From: CAVQEK01 sp964596645
GTDB taxonomy: Bacteria > Bacteroidota > Bacteroidia > Cytophagales > Cyclobacteriaceae
Assembly: GCA_964596645.1 (NCBI GenBank)
Contig: CAZQVB010000013.1
Location: 1 to 64,000 of the forward strand
DNA length: 64,000 bases
Direction of reading: 5' to 3'
Shown piece after piece: positions 51,348 to 60,354 of the stretch. How positions within the stretch are numbered: position 1 is the stretch's first letter; each line of letters starts with the position of its first letter. The position numbers and the translations under genes were made by a program. A model generated the notes under the pieces. That model saw only the letters and a list, made by a program, of their open reading frames with translations, was not told the origin of the DNA and searched no databases.

Positions 51348-52379
51348 ATGAAAGCTCTACTGCTCGAGGAATACAACAAACTGATATACACCGATGTGCC
51401 CAAGCCCGAGCCGGCGGCCGGTGAGGTGCTTGTGCGCGTGAAAGCCTGCGGAATATGCGGTAGCGATGTGCACGGCATGGATGGCAGCAGCGGGCGTCGC
51501 ATACCGCCACTGGTGATGGGCCATGAAGCGTCGGGCCTGATCGAAGACGTGGGCGAGGAGGTGCACGACTGGCAACCCGGCGATCGGGTCACATTCGATA
51601 GCACCGTGTTTCCGCTAGACGATTGGTTTACAATCAACGGCATGTACAACCTGAGCGATAAGCGTGAAGTGCTGGGCGTTTCTCCCGGCGAATACCGCCG
51701 GCACGGCGCTTTTGCCGAGTTTGTAGTAGTGCCTCAGCATATTTTGTATCGCCTTCCTGACAATGTGAGTTTTGAGCAGGCCGCCATGGTGGAGCCGATC
51801 GCCGTCGCCTTGCATGCGCTATCGCTTACGCCGCTACAGCTCGGCGACACCGTGCTGCTGGTGGGTGCGGGCATGATCGGGCTTTTTCTCGTGCAGGTGC
51901 TGCGTCACTCCAACGCCGGCAACATAATAGTGACAGACCTGGACGAGGAGCGCCTCAAGCTGGCGCGGCAATTTGGCGCATCCGACACATTGCCGGCCAA
52001 TGAAGGAAACCTGGTACAGCACATACGCACCATCAGCGGCGGACGCGGCGCCGACGTTGCCTTCGAAGCCGTGGGCATCAGCGACACCGTACAACTGGCT
52101 GTGGAGGCGGTGCGCAAAGGCGGCGCCGTCACACTCATTGGCAACCTTTCAAAAACAGTCAATTTTCCCTTACAGTCCGTAGTCACCCGGCAGATCAGGC
52201 TGCAGGGCAGTTGTGCGATACGTGGCGAATACGATGTGGCCCTGCGCATGCTGTCGGAAGGAAAAATAGACGTAAGCCCGCTGCTCAGCGTAGTAGCGCC
52301 GCTGAGTGAAGGAGCCGGGTGGTTCGACCAGCTGTACCGCAAAACTCCCGGCCTCAATAAAGTAATACTTACCCCCTGA
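51348..52379 (+). CDS. Medium-chain dehydrogenase, zinc type, lacking structural-zinc cysteines
   Basis: A 343-residue NAD(P)-dependent alcohol/polyol dehydrogenase. The catalytic zinc residues are Cys37 (in CGICGSD) and His59-Glu60 (GHE), and the Rossmann motif is GAGMIGLFLV. It aligns with galactitol-1-phosphate/sorbitol dehydrogenase-like members. The lobe that normally holds structural zinc (C-x2-C-x2-C-x7-C) keeps its spacing, but all four cysteines are replaced (Pro89, Asp92, Thr95, Ser103). It is followed 4 bp later by a Gfo/Idh/MocA oxidoreductase, so the two probably act in one sugar/polyol pathway. Confidence 0.9.
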   Translation: MKALLLEEYNKLIYTDVPKPEPAAGEVLVRVKACGICGSDVHGMDGSSGRRIPPLVMGHEASGLIEDVGEEVHDWQPGDRVTFDSTVFPLDDWFTINGMYNLSDKREVLGVSPGEYRRHGAFAEFVVVPQHILYRLPDNVSFEQAAMVEPIAVALHALSLTPLQLGDTVLLVGAGMIGLFLVQVLRHSNAGNIIVTDLDEERLKLARQFGASDTLPANEGNLVQHIRTISGGRGADVAFEAVGISDTVQLAVEAVRKGGAVTLIGNLSKTVNFPLQSVVTRQIRLQGSCAIRGEYDVALRMLSEGKIDVSPLLSVVAPLSEGAGWFDQLYRKTPGLNKVILTP

Positions 52380-52383
52380 CGAA

Positions 52384-53514
52384 ATGATGAACCCCATCCG
52401 ATTTGCAATACTTGGCTGTGGCAAGGTAGCCCATCTGCACGCTAAAGCATTAAAAAATCTTCCCCTGGCCGATTTTCGCGCAGTATGGAGTCGTACCGCC
52501 ACATCGGCCGACGACTTCGCCAGGCAATATGGGGTAACCGCCTACAGCGCCATAGGCGATATGGTGAGAAAAGAAAAGATAGACGCGGTGATTGTGTGCA
52601 CGCCACACCCTTTTCACCTGGCCCCGGCCATTGAAGCTATGGAGGCAGGCGCTCATGTATTGATTGAAAAGCCCTTGGCTTCGAACCTGCAGGATTGTGA
52701 TGGCATACTGGCTGTGGCCCGAAATACTGAACGCGTGGCAGGCGTGATCTCACAGCGCCGATGGAATGCCGCTTCTATGCGTGTGAAGGCGGCCATTGAT
52801 GCAGGCAAGATTGGTGCGCCGGTACTCGGCACCGTGCAGGTGCTCGGCTGGCGCGATGAACAGTACTACGCCGCTGATCCCTGGCGAGGCACCTGGAAAG
52901 AGGAGGGAGGCGGCATTCTGGTGAATCAGTCGCCGCACCAGCTCGATATGCTGCTTTGGTATATGGGCGAAATTGAGTCGGTGTTTGGTGCCTGGGCCAA
53001 TGTGAACCACCCTTACATAGAAGTGGACGATACCGCATTGGCCATCATTCGATTTAAAAATGGCGCATTGGGCAATGTGCTGGTGAGCAATGCCCAAAAA
53101 CCTGGTTTGTTTGGCAAGGTGCACGTACATGGCAAAAATGGTGCTTCGGTGGGTGTGCAAACCGATGGCGGGGCCATGTTTGTAGCCGGTATGTCGGGCG
53201 TACAGGAGCCCCCGGTCAATGACCTGTGGACGGTGCCGGGAGAGGAAAACATGCTGGCGCAATGGAAGAATGAAGACACTGAGTTTTTCCAAACGATAGA
53301 CCCAACCGTGCACTATATGCAACTACAGATCGAGGATTTTGCCCGCGCTCTACTGGAAGGTCGACAGCCGTTGGTGACCGGTGAGGACGGCCGCAGGGTG
53401 GTGGAGCTATTTACGGCCATATACCGTTCGAATCGCGATGGTCAACCAGTGCATTTCCCACTAGCGCCCGAATACGACAGGCGTGATTTCGATGGTAGAC
53501 TCACCGGGGGTTAA
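52384..53514 (+). CDS. Gfo/Idh/MocA family oxidoreductase
   Basis: A 376-residue NAD(P)-dependent sugar/inositol-type oxidoreductase. The N-terminal Rossmann motif is A-I-L-G-C-G-K-V-A, with the conserved EKPLA lysine (about residue 97) and a C-terminal beta-sheet domain including NQSPHQLDMLLW. Likely substrates are sugars or cyclitols, but the exact one cannot be read. It is co-transcribed with the dehydrogenase upstream. Its stop codon overlaps that of the convergent thioredoxin-like gene. Confidence 0.92.
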   Translation: MMNPIRFAILGCGKVAHLHAKALKNLPLADFRAVWSRTATSADDFARQYGVTAYSAIGDMVRKEKIDAVIVCTPHPFHLAPAIEAMEAGAHVLIEKPLASNLQDCDGILAVARNTERVAGVISQRRWNAASMRVKAAIDAGKIGAPVLGTVQVLGWRDEQYYAADPWRGTWKEEGGGILVNQSPHQLDMLLWYMGEIESVFGAWANVNHPYIEVDDTALAIIRFKNGALGNVLVSNAQKPGLFGKVHVHGKNGASVGVQTDGGAMFVAGMSGVQEPPVNDLWTVPGEENMLAQWKNEDTEFFQTIDPTVHYMQLQIEDFARALLEGRQPLVTGEDGRRVVELFTAIYRSNRDGQPVHFPLAPEYDRRDFDGRLTGG

Positions 53515-54758
53515 TCACCACCTGTCTGTATTTGATCTACGAGATCATAAAATTCAGCTACAAACTGTTGGTAATACTCCCCTGTGCCCGGCCCGGCAAA
53601 GCCAGTATGAACACTGACCACCCGGTGCGCCCGATCCAGAAAAATGGTGGTGGGAAATGAAACGATCTGTGTCAGCATGGGCAGCGTACGGGCGCGGTTC
53701 ACAGAATCTTTGCTGCCGGCATACAGTATTTCGTATTCCACATTCAGCTGCTCTTTCACCTTTTCGATGCGCCTGATGCCATAGTCAAAATCGCTGTTGC
53801 GCTCAAAAGCCAATGCAATCACCTCGACTGACCTGTCGGCTTGGCGGGCATACCAGTCGGCCAGAAAGCGCGTCTCATCCATGCAGTTGGGGCACCAGGT
53901 GCCCATGATCTGTACGATCACCGGTTTGTCGGCATATCTGTCGTCGGTCAGGCTCACCGGCACGCTGTCGCTATTGGGGAGCACAAAGCGGAGTTTGTCG
54001 TGGCCTTTTTTCAACGTGGTTAGCATATATGGATCGGGCAGCGTGGCGGCCTCATTGCGCCTGGCCCACCAACGCTGATGCCAGTGGGCTCCCGACCAAA
54101 AGTCTCCCTCCAAAGTACCATCGCTTGTCACTTTGCCATGAAAGAGAAAAGCATGTGTTCCATCAAACGCGCTCATTTTCAGGATGCTGTCGCTTACTGT
54201 TCCTTCCAGATAACGATAGTCGCCGGTTGGGAATAGAAAGGTGCCGGTAATTTGATTGCCCTGTTGCTGAAACACCCCAACGCCATGTTCATCGCCTTCG
54301 GAGTGGGCAAATGCAGCCTCCCATTTTCCTGTGAGATCGGCGCTTGCCGGGCCGGAAGTTTCGAAGCGATGCCTGTATCCATAATTTGCCGTGAAGGGCA
54401 GCGTCTCGTACGGGTCGAAGTTCTTGCGATAAACACCGCGCATCACCGTGTCTTGTACCGCCAGCCTCAGTTCCGCATCGAAGATGTGCATCGGTATGAT
54501 CATAGAATCCCCACGATGCTCCACCTCACCGATCGGCAGTCTCTCGTCGGCGTTCAGCAGCGTAAGTTGCCAGCCCGATGCAGCGCTGTCGAGGGAAAAA
54601 TTGAAAGGTAAATATTGCCCTTGCATTTCCAGGGTTGCGCGCCACATCCCGGTTTTCGGTGTTGATTGGGCCCCGGCTTTGCCGGCGTGGTGTGGCCGGC
54701 AACAGGTACAGAGGCAGATGGCTGCACCGAGTAGAGTGGTTATTATGATTTTCCTCAT
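53511..54758 (-). CDS. TlpA-like thioredoxin-fold protein, exported
   Basis: A 415-residue envelope protein with an N-terminal signal sequence (residues 1-20, I-I-I-T-T-L-L-G-A-A-I-C-L-C). This may be a lipoprotein signal, but the lipobox is weak. A beta-rich domain (about 45-270) resembles the DUF4369-like region found with Bacteroidota thioredoxins, and a C-terminal thioredoxin/AhpC-TSA domain carries redox motif W-C-P-N-C. It probably takes part in periplasmic thiol-disulfide exchange or heme/cytochrome maturation (inference). The ATG at 54758 is chosen; the longer frame would put residues before the signal sequence. Confidence 0.85.
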   Translation of the reverse strand: MRKIIITTLLGAAICLCTCCRPHHAGKAGAQSTPKTGMWRATLEMQGQYLPFNFSLDSAASGWQLTLLNADERLPIGEVEHRGDSMIIPMHIFDAELRLAVQDTVMRGVYRKNFDPYETLPFTANYGYRHRFETSGPASADLTGKWEAAFAHSEGDEHGVGVFQQQGNQITGTFLFPTGDYRYLEGTVSDSILKMSAFDGTHAFLFHGKVTSDGTLEGDFWSGAHWHQRWWARRNEAATLPDPYMLTTLKKGHDKLRFVLPNSDSVPVSLTDDRYADKPVIVQIMGTWCPNCMDETRFLADWYARQADRSVEVIALAFERNSDFDYGIRRIEKVKEQLNVEYEILYAGSKDSVNRARTLPMLTQIVSFPTTIFLDRAHRVVSVHTGFAGPGTGEYYQQFVAEFYDLVDQIQTGGD

Positions 54759-54859
54759 GTCTGCTATTCTTTCTGCAAATATACACAGCCGACTCACCCA
54801 GTAAACCGGGCTACATCTGGCAAGTGCCGCCTTGCACCCCGTGTTTCAGGCATTTTGTC

Positions 54860-54874
54860 CCCACTTCTTCCCAC
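54860..54874 (-). promoter_or_regulatory. Inverted pair of MraZ-like operator repeats
   Basis: On the minus strand GTGGG-AAGAA-GTGGG: two repeats at a 10-base period, in the opposite direction to the three at 54971-55000. It lies about 100 bp upstream of the TlpA-like gene's ATG. Confidence 0.5.
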
Positions 54875-54970
54875 GCTTTTTTGGCTTAAATATGAGCTTT
54901 TAGAAGGCTTTATAGACGGTTTTCTTGAGCTTCAACTCGAACCAAATTGTCACTCCGCAGTTCAATGTAG

Positions 54971-55000
54971 AGATGTGGAATAAAGTGGGAGAAAGTGGTT
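54971..55000 (+). promoter_or_regulatory. MraZ operator, three 10-bp direct repeats
   Basis: AGATGTGGAA, TAAAGTGGGA and GAAAGTGGTT are contiguous 10-mers with GTGG at the same position in each. Known MraZ operators are direct TGGG-type repeats with the same period. The third repeat overlaps the -33 TTG, so binding should block the cluster promoter. Confidence 0.75.
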
Positions 55001-55028
55001 GAATATGTAGCTTTAATTAATACCTTTG
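54999..55028 (+). promoter_or_regulatory. Promoter of the mraZ division/cell-wall cluster
   Basis: TTG at 54999-55001, a 19-base spacer and TACCTTTG at 55021-55028 give the best match in the window to the Bacteroidota consensus TTG-N19-TAnnTTTG. It lies 28 bp before the mraZ ATG. Confidence 0.78.
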
Positions 55029-55056
55029 TACAACTACCATTGGATATTGGGAATAC

Positions 55057-55500
55057 ATGTCACTGTTCACAGGAGAATATGAATGCAAGCTCGACGCGAA
55101 AGGCCGCCTCACTTTACCTGCGAAGGTAAAGTCGAAACTGCCTGAGGTCTCTGGCAATCAGCTGGTGCTGAGCCTGGGACTGGAGCCCTGCCTTGTGTTG
55201 TATCCACTGGTGGAATACCGGAAAATCTACAGCCGTGTTGCCGCGCTCAATGAGTTCAACAGCGAATACCGAAACCTTCAGCGCAACTTCTTCCGACGCA
55301 TAGCCGATGTGGAGATCGACAATGCCAATCGCATATTGATTCCTAAAACCATGCTGAGATACGCCAACCTCGATCGTGATAGTGTGCTGGTGGGTATGGG
55401 CAATCGGGTAGAGATCTGGGATTTGAAGACCTACGATGAATTCATCATCAACGACAACCAGGAGTTTTCAAAACTGGCGCAAAAACATTTAACTGAATGA
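55057..55500 (+). CDS. mraZ: Transcriptional regulator MraZ
   Basis: A 147-residue protein made of two AbrB-like halves, each with D-x-x-x-R (E-C-K-L-D-A-K-G-R-L-T-L-P and V-E-I-D-N-A-N-R-I-L-I-P). MraZ forms a ring and represses its own dcw cluster by binding upstream repeats, which are visible here at 54971-55000. It is first of the eight-gene run to ftsW. The ATG of rsmH overlaps its stop (ATGA). Confidence 0.96.
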   Translation: MSLFTGEYECKLDAKGRLTLPAKVKSKLPEVSGNQLVLSLGLEPCLVLYPLVEYRKIYSRVAALNEFNSEYRNLQRNFFRRIADVEIDNANRILIPKTMLRYANLDRDSVLVGMGNRVEIWDLKTYDEFIINDNQEFSKLAQKHLTE

Positions 55501-56426
55501 TACCAAGGACCATGCTCTACCATAAGCCTGTACTGCTTCAGGAAACGATCGATGCTCTCAAGATTCGGCCGGATGGGCGCTATGTAGACCTCACCTTCGG
55601 TGGTGGTGGGCACGCCATGGCCATACTGGAGCATGTGACCGAAGGCAAGCTCTATGCCTTCGATCAGGATGCAGATGCCGAAGAAAAAGCCGCACGCATT
55701 GGCAGCAAGACTTTTCAGTTTGTTCGCGGCAACTTCAGGCATTTCGATAAGTACCTCAAAATGTTGGGTGTAGGGCAGGTAGATGGCATACTGGCCGACC
55801 TAGGCGTGTCGTCGCACCAGATCGATACACCCGAGCGTGGGTTTTCTACCCGCTACGATGCGCGGCTCGATATGCGTATGGATGCCACCACCGGTAAGTC
55901 GGCCCGCAGTATTCTCAACAAATCTACGGAGGCAGAGCTTCAGGAGATATTCAGCCGGTTTGGAGAGGTGCGCAATGCGCGCACACTGGCGCAGGCCATA
56001 GTAGAGGCACGCACCTCGGCGCCGGTCAATACCATTCAGGAACTGAAAAATATACTCGATCGCTACACCCAGCGCGGCAAAGAATTCCGGTACTACGCCC
56101 AGGTGTTTCAGGCGCTGCGCATTGCCGTGAACGATGAGATGGAAGCCTTAAAGGAAATGCTGGTGAAGGCAGAGCGCTTTCTGAAGCCGGGAGGCCGGCT
56201 GGCGGTGATCAGCTATCATTCACTGGAAGACCGCCTGGTAAAAAATTTTATTAACAAGGGCCAGTTTGAGGGCGAGCCGGAAAAAGATGTCTTTGGCAAC
56301 GTCTTCAAGCCACTGGAGGCAGTGACCAGAAAGCCGGTGGTGCCTTCCGACGAAGAAATAGCAAATAACAACCGCGCCAGGAGTGCCAAGCTTAGGGTAG
56401 CGATAAAAGTCGCAGATCATGGCTAA
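55497..56426 (+). CDS. rsmH: 16S rRNA C1402 N4-methyltransferase RsmH (MraW)
   Basis: A 309-residue SAM-dependent methyltransferase that makes N4-methylcytidine at C1402. Motif I is VDLTFGGGGHA, then DADAE, and IADLGVSSHQID is strongly conserved. The catalytic-region motif RLAVISYHSLEDRLVKNF and a terminal N-N-R-A-R-S-A-K-L-R are present. It starts at the ATG overlapping the mraZ stop; a second ATG five codons later is possible. It overlaps ftsL by eight bases. Confidence 0.96.
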   Translation: MIPRTMLYHKPVLLQETIDALKIRPDGRYVDLTFGGGGHAMAILEHVTEGKLYAFDQDADAEEKAARIGSKTFQFVRGNFRHFDKYLKMLGVGQVDGILADLGVSSHQIDTPERGFSTRYDARLDMRMDATTGKSARSILNKSTEAELQEIFSRFGEVRNARTLAQAIVEARTSAPVNTIQELKNILDRYTQRGKEFRYYAQVFQALRIAVNDEMEALKEMLVKAERFLKPGGRLAVISYHSLEDRLVKNFINKGQFEGEPEKDVFGNVFKPLEAVTRKPVVPSDEEIANNNRARSAKLRVAIKVADHG

Positions 56427-56793
56427 GAATTCATACAAAATCAACAAAGGGTACTCCGACGGCAAGAATATCTTTTCTGTCCTGGGAGATGGTCTGCGAC
56501 TTCGCTCTTTGTTCGACGACGGCCTGCCTGCCCGCTACATACCACACGTACTCTTCCTTACCCTGCTGGGCATTGTATACATCGGCAACAACCACTGGGC
56601 CGAGCGCATGATCAGGCGTGCCGATACCTTGGCGGAAGAAGTAGAAGAGTTGCGCGCCGACTACACGTCGCTGAAGGCTGAGTACATGTTTGCCAGCAAA
56701 CAATCGGAAGTGGCCAAAAAAGTAAAAAGCATTGGACTGAAAGAAAGTCTCGATCCACCATACAAACTGGAAATTGATCTAAGTGAATATTAG
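56419..56793 (+). CDS. ftsL: FtsL-like cell division protein
   Basis: A 124-residue bitopic membrane protein with a cytoplasmic N-terminus (1-43), one transmembrane helix (about 44-61) and a periplasmic coiled coil (R-R-A-D-T-L-A-E-E-V-E-E-L-R-A-D-Y). This architecture and its place between rsmH and ftsI identify the Bacteroidota FtsL, which links FtsB/FtsQ to the FtsWI septal synthase. Sequence similarity to other phyla is very low, so the call rests on position and topology. Confidence 0.82.
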   Translation: MAKNSYKINKGYSDGKNIFSVLGDGLRLRSLFDDGLPARYIPHVLFLTLLGIVYIGNNHWAERMIRRADTLAEEVEELRADYTSLKAEYMFASKQSEVAKKVKSIGLKESLDPPYKLEIDLSEY

Positions 56794-58876
56794 AAAGTCG
56801 ATCATATTGCGTGTGCGGATTGCCTTCTTGCTGATAGGCGTCTTTTCGGTAGCGGCAGTGGCGCGTATAGCCCATTTGCAGTATGCCGACGAGCGCAAGT
56901 ATGTGAAAATGGCTGAGGAGATAGACCTGCAATATCGCACGGTGCCCGCCACCCGCGGCAACATCTACTCCGACAACGGCAGCCTGCTGGCTACCTCATT
57001 GCCCTTTTATCGTCTGGCCTTCGACCCCACCATTGCCAGCGATGAGGTATACCGGCGCGGCATAGACTCACTGGCGCAGAAGCTTTCGCGCCACTTCAAT
57101 GATTACCCGGTCTCTTATTACAAAAGAAAAATAAACGATGCCAGAATACAGGGGCGGCAGTACCTGATACTGAATCGCCGGCTGGTGAAGTATCAGGAAA
57201 AAAAGACGATGTCGCGGTGGCCTATCTTTCGTGAGGGGCGGCTGCGCGGCGGTGTCATCTTCGAAAAGCAAGACAAACGGTTTCGTCCATTCAGCTACCT
57301 GGGTTTTCGTACCATAGGTTTTCTCAATGAAAACGACCAGGGGGCCGGTTTGGAGTACAGCTTCAACAGTGCCCTGGGCGGAAAGGACGGCAAAGCCTTA
57401 TACCAAAAGATGGCAGGTGGCAAGTGGCGTCCGCTGTACGACGGCTCTGAGGTAAAGCCTGTGGATGGCTACGATATAGAAACTACTATAGACATCAACT
57501 TGCAGGACGTGACGGAATCGGCCCTGCTTTCTGCCTTATATGCCCACGATGCAGCCTACGGATGCGCCATAGTGATGGAAGTGGAAACCGGCGAGATAAA
57601 GGCCATTTCCAACTTAACCAAAAACGGCAGCACGGGCAGCTACCGCGAAATTTACAACTACGCCGTGCAGGGGCTCACCGACCCGGGCTCTACCTTTAAG
57701 CTCGCCTCCATGATCGCCCTGCTGGAAGACACCAATGTAAAACTCAGCGACAGCATAGAAACGGGCGACGGCAACTTCCGCTTCTACAACAATATAATGC
57801 GCGACCACAAGCCCGGCGGCTATGGCACCATCTCCGTACGCGAGGCTTTTGAGTACTCTTCCAATATTGCCATATCGCGCATGGTCGACAGCCACTTCGG
57901 CAGTCAGCCACAGCGCTTCATCGACTACATTGCCGATTTTGGCCTTACTGCTCCGCTGGGCTTTCAAATGGTAGGTGAGGGCGTACCCCGAGTCAAGACC
58001 CCGCAGGATCCGTCGTGGAGTGGCATCACACTGCCGTGGATGTCCATCGGCTATGAAATAGAGCTGACGCCGCTACAGGTACTGGCCTTCTACAATGGCA
58101 TCGCCAACGACGGTCGCATGATATGCCCCATCATAGTGAAAAAAGTACGCAGGGCCGATCAGATCGTGGAGGAGTATGAGGGGCACACCATTCGCCGAAA
58201 GCTTTGCTCTGCCAGCACACTGGAGCAGGTACGCTCATTGCTCGAAGGTGTGGTAGAGCGCGGAACAGCGACCAACATCAAAGACAGCCATTTCAAAATA
58301 GCAGGCAAAACCGGCACAGCACAGAAAATAGAAAATGGCCGCTACACCAGAAAGTACAACACATCCTTCGCGGGCTATTTCCCGGCCGAGGCACCCAAGT
58401 ATAGCTGCATTGTAGTGATCGACGACCCCAAAGGTTTTGGCCGCTATGGCTCCAGCGTGGCAGCGCCGGTATTTAAAGAAATAGCCAATAAGATTTATGC
58501 AGTTGACCTGCAGATTCACGCACCGCACGAATTGGCCCACGACGATTCCAGTGGCATTTTCCCACTGATCAGAGCCGGGTACCGCGACGACCTGGAAGAG
58601 GTGTGCAGCGAACTCGGGCTGGCGTTCCAATCAACCACCGACAACGACTGGGTGCGCACGCAAATAAAGAATAATGCTGTGTTATGGACGACCGATGAGA
58701 TAGCCCCCGGGGTGATACCGGATGTAACCGGTATGACCCTGCGGGACGCTATTTTCCTGCTCGAAAACCTCGGGCTCCATGTGCAGTACTCCGGCTCGGG
58801 CCGCATACGCAACCAGTCGCAGTTGCCAGGCACACGGGCATTGAAGGGAAGCAACATTACTTTAAAACTGAGCTGA
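56783..58876 (+). CDS. ftsI: Penicillin-binding protein 3 (FtsI), with C-terminal PASTA domain
   Basis: A 697-residue septal transpeptidase. An N-terminal membrane helix (about 7-27) precedes a PBP dimerisation domain (with the R-G-N-I-Y-S-D-N-G motif) and the transpeptidase domain with active-site Ser303 in GSTFK, the SxN motif YSSN, and KTGTAQ. One PASTA domain (about 637-697, I-P-D-V-T-G-M-T-L-R-D-A) binds peptidoglycan fragments. The start is a GTG overlapping the ftsL end; no ATG is near the membrane helix. Its stop overlaps the murE start by one base. Confidence 0.96.
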   Translation: MNIRKSIILRVRIAFLLIGVFSVAAVARIAHLQYADERKYVKMAEEIDLQYRTVPATRGNIYSDNGSLLATSLPFYRLAFDPTIASDEVYRRGIDSLAQKLSRHFNDYPVSYYKRKINDARIQGRQYLILNRRLVKYQEKKTMSRWPIFREGRLRGGVIFEKQDKRFRPFSYLGFRTIGFLNENDQGAGLEYSFNSALGGKDGKALYQKMAGGKWRPLYDGSEVKPVDGYDIETTIDINLQDVTESALLSALYAHDAAYGCAIVMEVETGEIKAISNLTKNGSTGSYREIYNYAVQGLTDPGSTFKLASMIALLEDTNVKLSDSIETGDGNFRFYNNIMRDHKPGGYGTISVREAFEYSSNIAISRMVDSHFGSQPQRFIDYIADFGLTAPLGFQMVGEGVPRVKTPQDPSWSGITLPWMSIGYEIELTPLQVLAFYNGIANDGRMICPIIVKKVRRADQIVEEYEGHTIRRKLCSASTLEQVRSLLEGVVERGTATNIKDSHFKIAGKTGTAQKIENGRYTRKYNTSFAGYFPAEAPKYSCIVVIDDPKGFGRYGSSVAAPVFKEIANKIYAVDLQIHAPHELAHDDSSGIFPLIRAGYRDDLEEVCSELGLAFQSTTDNDWVRTQIKNNAVLWTTDEIAPGVIPDVTGMTLRDAIFLLENLGLHVQYSGSGRIRNQSQLPGTRALKGSNITLKLS

Positions 58877-60354
58877 TGGCCTTGCTCAAGGATATACTGT
58901 ACAAAGTATCGCTCAAAGCCACATCTGGAGATATGAATGTGGCGGTGCAGAAGGTGTGCTTCGACTCGCGCGAGGTAGCCCCGGGCGATCTGTTTGTAGC
59001 AGTGCGGGGTACACAATCAGATGGGCATGCCTACATAGCCCAGGCAATACAAGCCGGCGCAGTGGCCGTGCTCAGCGAAGAAGCTCCGGGCGATGACAGC
59101 AAAGCGACGTATTGCCAGGTAGACGACAGCGCAGAAGCGCTTGGCATAGTAGCGGCCAATTTCTATGGCAATCCTTCCCATCAGCTCACACTGGTGGCCG
59201 TCACCGGCACCAATGGCAAAACCACCACCGTCTTTCTCCTGCATCAGCTGTTTCAGCGCCTGGGCTACAATGCCGGCCTGCTCTCTACGGTGCACAACAA
59301 AGTGCACGATACCGTGATAAAATCATCGCATACCACCGGAGATGCCCTGCAGATCAACCGCCTGATGCGCCAGATGGTAGATGCCGGCTGTACGCATTGT
59401 TTTATGGAGGCCAGCTCACATGCCATTCACCAGCGGCGCATAGCCGGGCTGGACATCGATCTGGCCATATTCACCAACATCACCCACGACCACCTCGACT
59501 ACCACGCCACCTTCGATGCGTACATCAAGGCCAAGAAACGTCTGTTCGATGATTTGCCCTCTTCCGCCTTTGCGCTGGTGAACATCGACGACAAGCGCGG
59601 CAGGGTAATGCTGCAAAACACGAAGGCGTCCAAATACTCCTACAGCGTGAAGACGCCCTCTGATTTTAAGGCGAAAATAATCTCAAACACACTGCAGGGC
59701 CTGGAGCTGGAGCTGGACAGCAAATCCATTTGGTTCAACTTTATTGGCGACTTCAATGCCTACAACATCACCTCGGCCTATGCTGCCGGTGTGCTGCTGG
59801 GCGAAGACGCCGACGACGTGCTCACGGAGCTTTCATCGCTGCAGCCTGTGTCGGGCCGGTTCGAACGCATAGAAAACACCGGGAAGATTGTCGCCATTGT
59901 AGACTACGCGCACACGCCCGACGCCCTCAAAAATGTATTGGAAACCATCAACAGCATACGTACCACCAATGAGCAGGTGATCACCGTGGTGGGCTGCGGC
60001 GGCAACCGCGACAAAGAAAAACGCCCTGTGATGGGTGAAATAGCCGGCAAGTACAGCACCAAAGTGATACTGACAGCCGACAACCCGCGCAGTGAAGATC
60101 CTGAGCAGATCATCCGCGAAATGAAGGACGGTGTGCGCCCCGGCGACTTTAAGAAAATACTCACCATAGGCGACAGGCGTGAGGCCATACGCACTGCCGT
60201 GGCGCTGGCATCGGCCAAAGACATTATACTGGTGGCCGGCAAAGGCCATGAAGACTATCAGGAGATCAAAGGAGAGCGGCATCACTTCAGCGATCAGGAA
60301 GAGCTGCGCAAGGCGCTCGATGAATTGTACAACGACAAACCCGGCAGAAAATAA
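58876..60354 (+). CDS. murE: UDP-MurNAc-tripeptide synthetase MurE (meso-DAP type)
   Basis: A 492-residue Mur ligase that adds the third residue to UDP-MurNAc-L-Ala-D-Glu. The ATP P-loop is TGTNGKTTT, the carbamylated-lysine region is A-Y-I-K-A-K-K-R-L-F, and the substrate-selecting motif DNPR (in TADNPRSED) marks meso-diaminopimelate specificity. This agrees with dapF in the window. It overlaps ftsI by one base; mraY follows immediately. Confidence 0.97.
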   Translation: MALLKDILYKVSLKATSGDMNVAVQKVCFDSREVAPGDLFVAVRGTQSDGHAYIAQAIQAGAVAVLSEEAPGDDSKATYCQVDDSAEALGIVAANFYGNPSHQLTLVAVTGTNGKTTTVFLLHQLFQRLGYNAGLLSTVHNKVHDTVIKSSHTTGDALQINRLMRQMVDAGCTHCFMEASSHAIHQRRIAGLDIDLAIFTNITHDHLDYHATFDAYIKAKKRLFDDLPSSAFALVNIDDKRGRVMLQNTKASKYSYSVKTPSDFKAKIISNTLQGLELELDSKSIWFNFIGDFNAYNITSAYAAGVLLGEDADDVLTELSSLQPVSGRFERIENTGKIVAIVDYAHTPDALKNVLETINSIRTTNEQVITVVGCGGNRDKEKRPVMGEIAGKYSTKVILTADNPRSEDPEQIIREMKDGVRPGDFKKILTIGDRREAIRTAVALASAKDIILVAGKGHEDYQEIKGERHHFSDQEELRKALDELYNDKPGRK

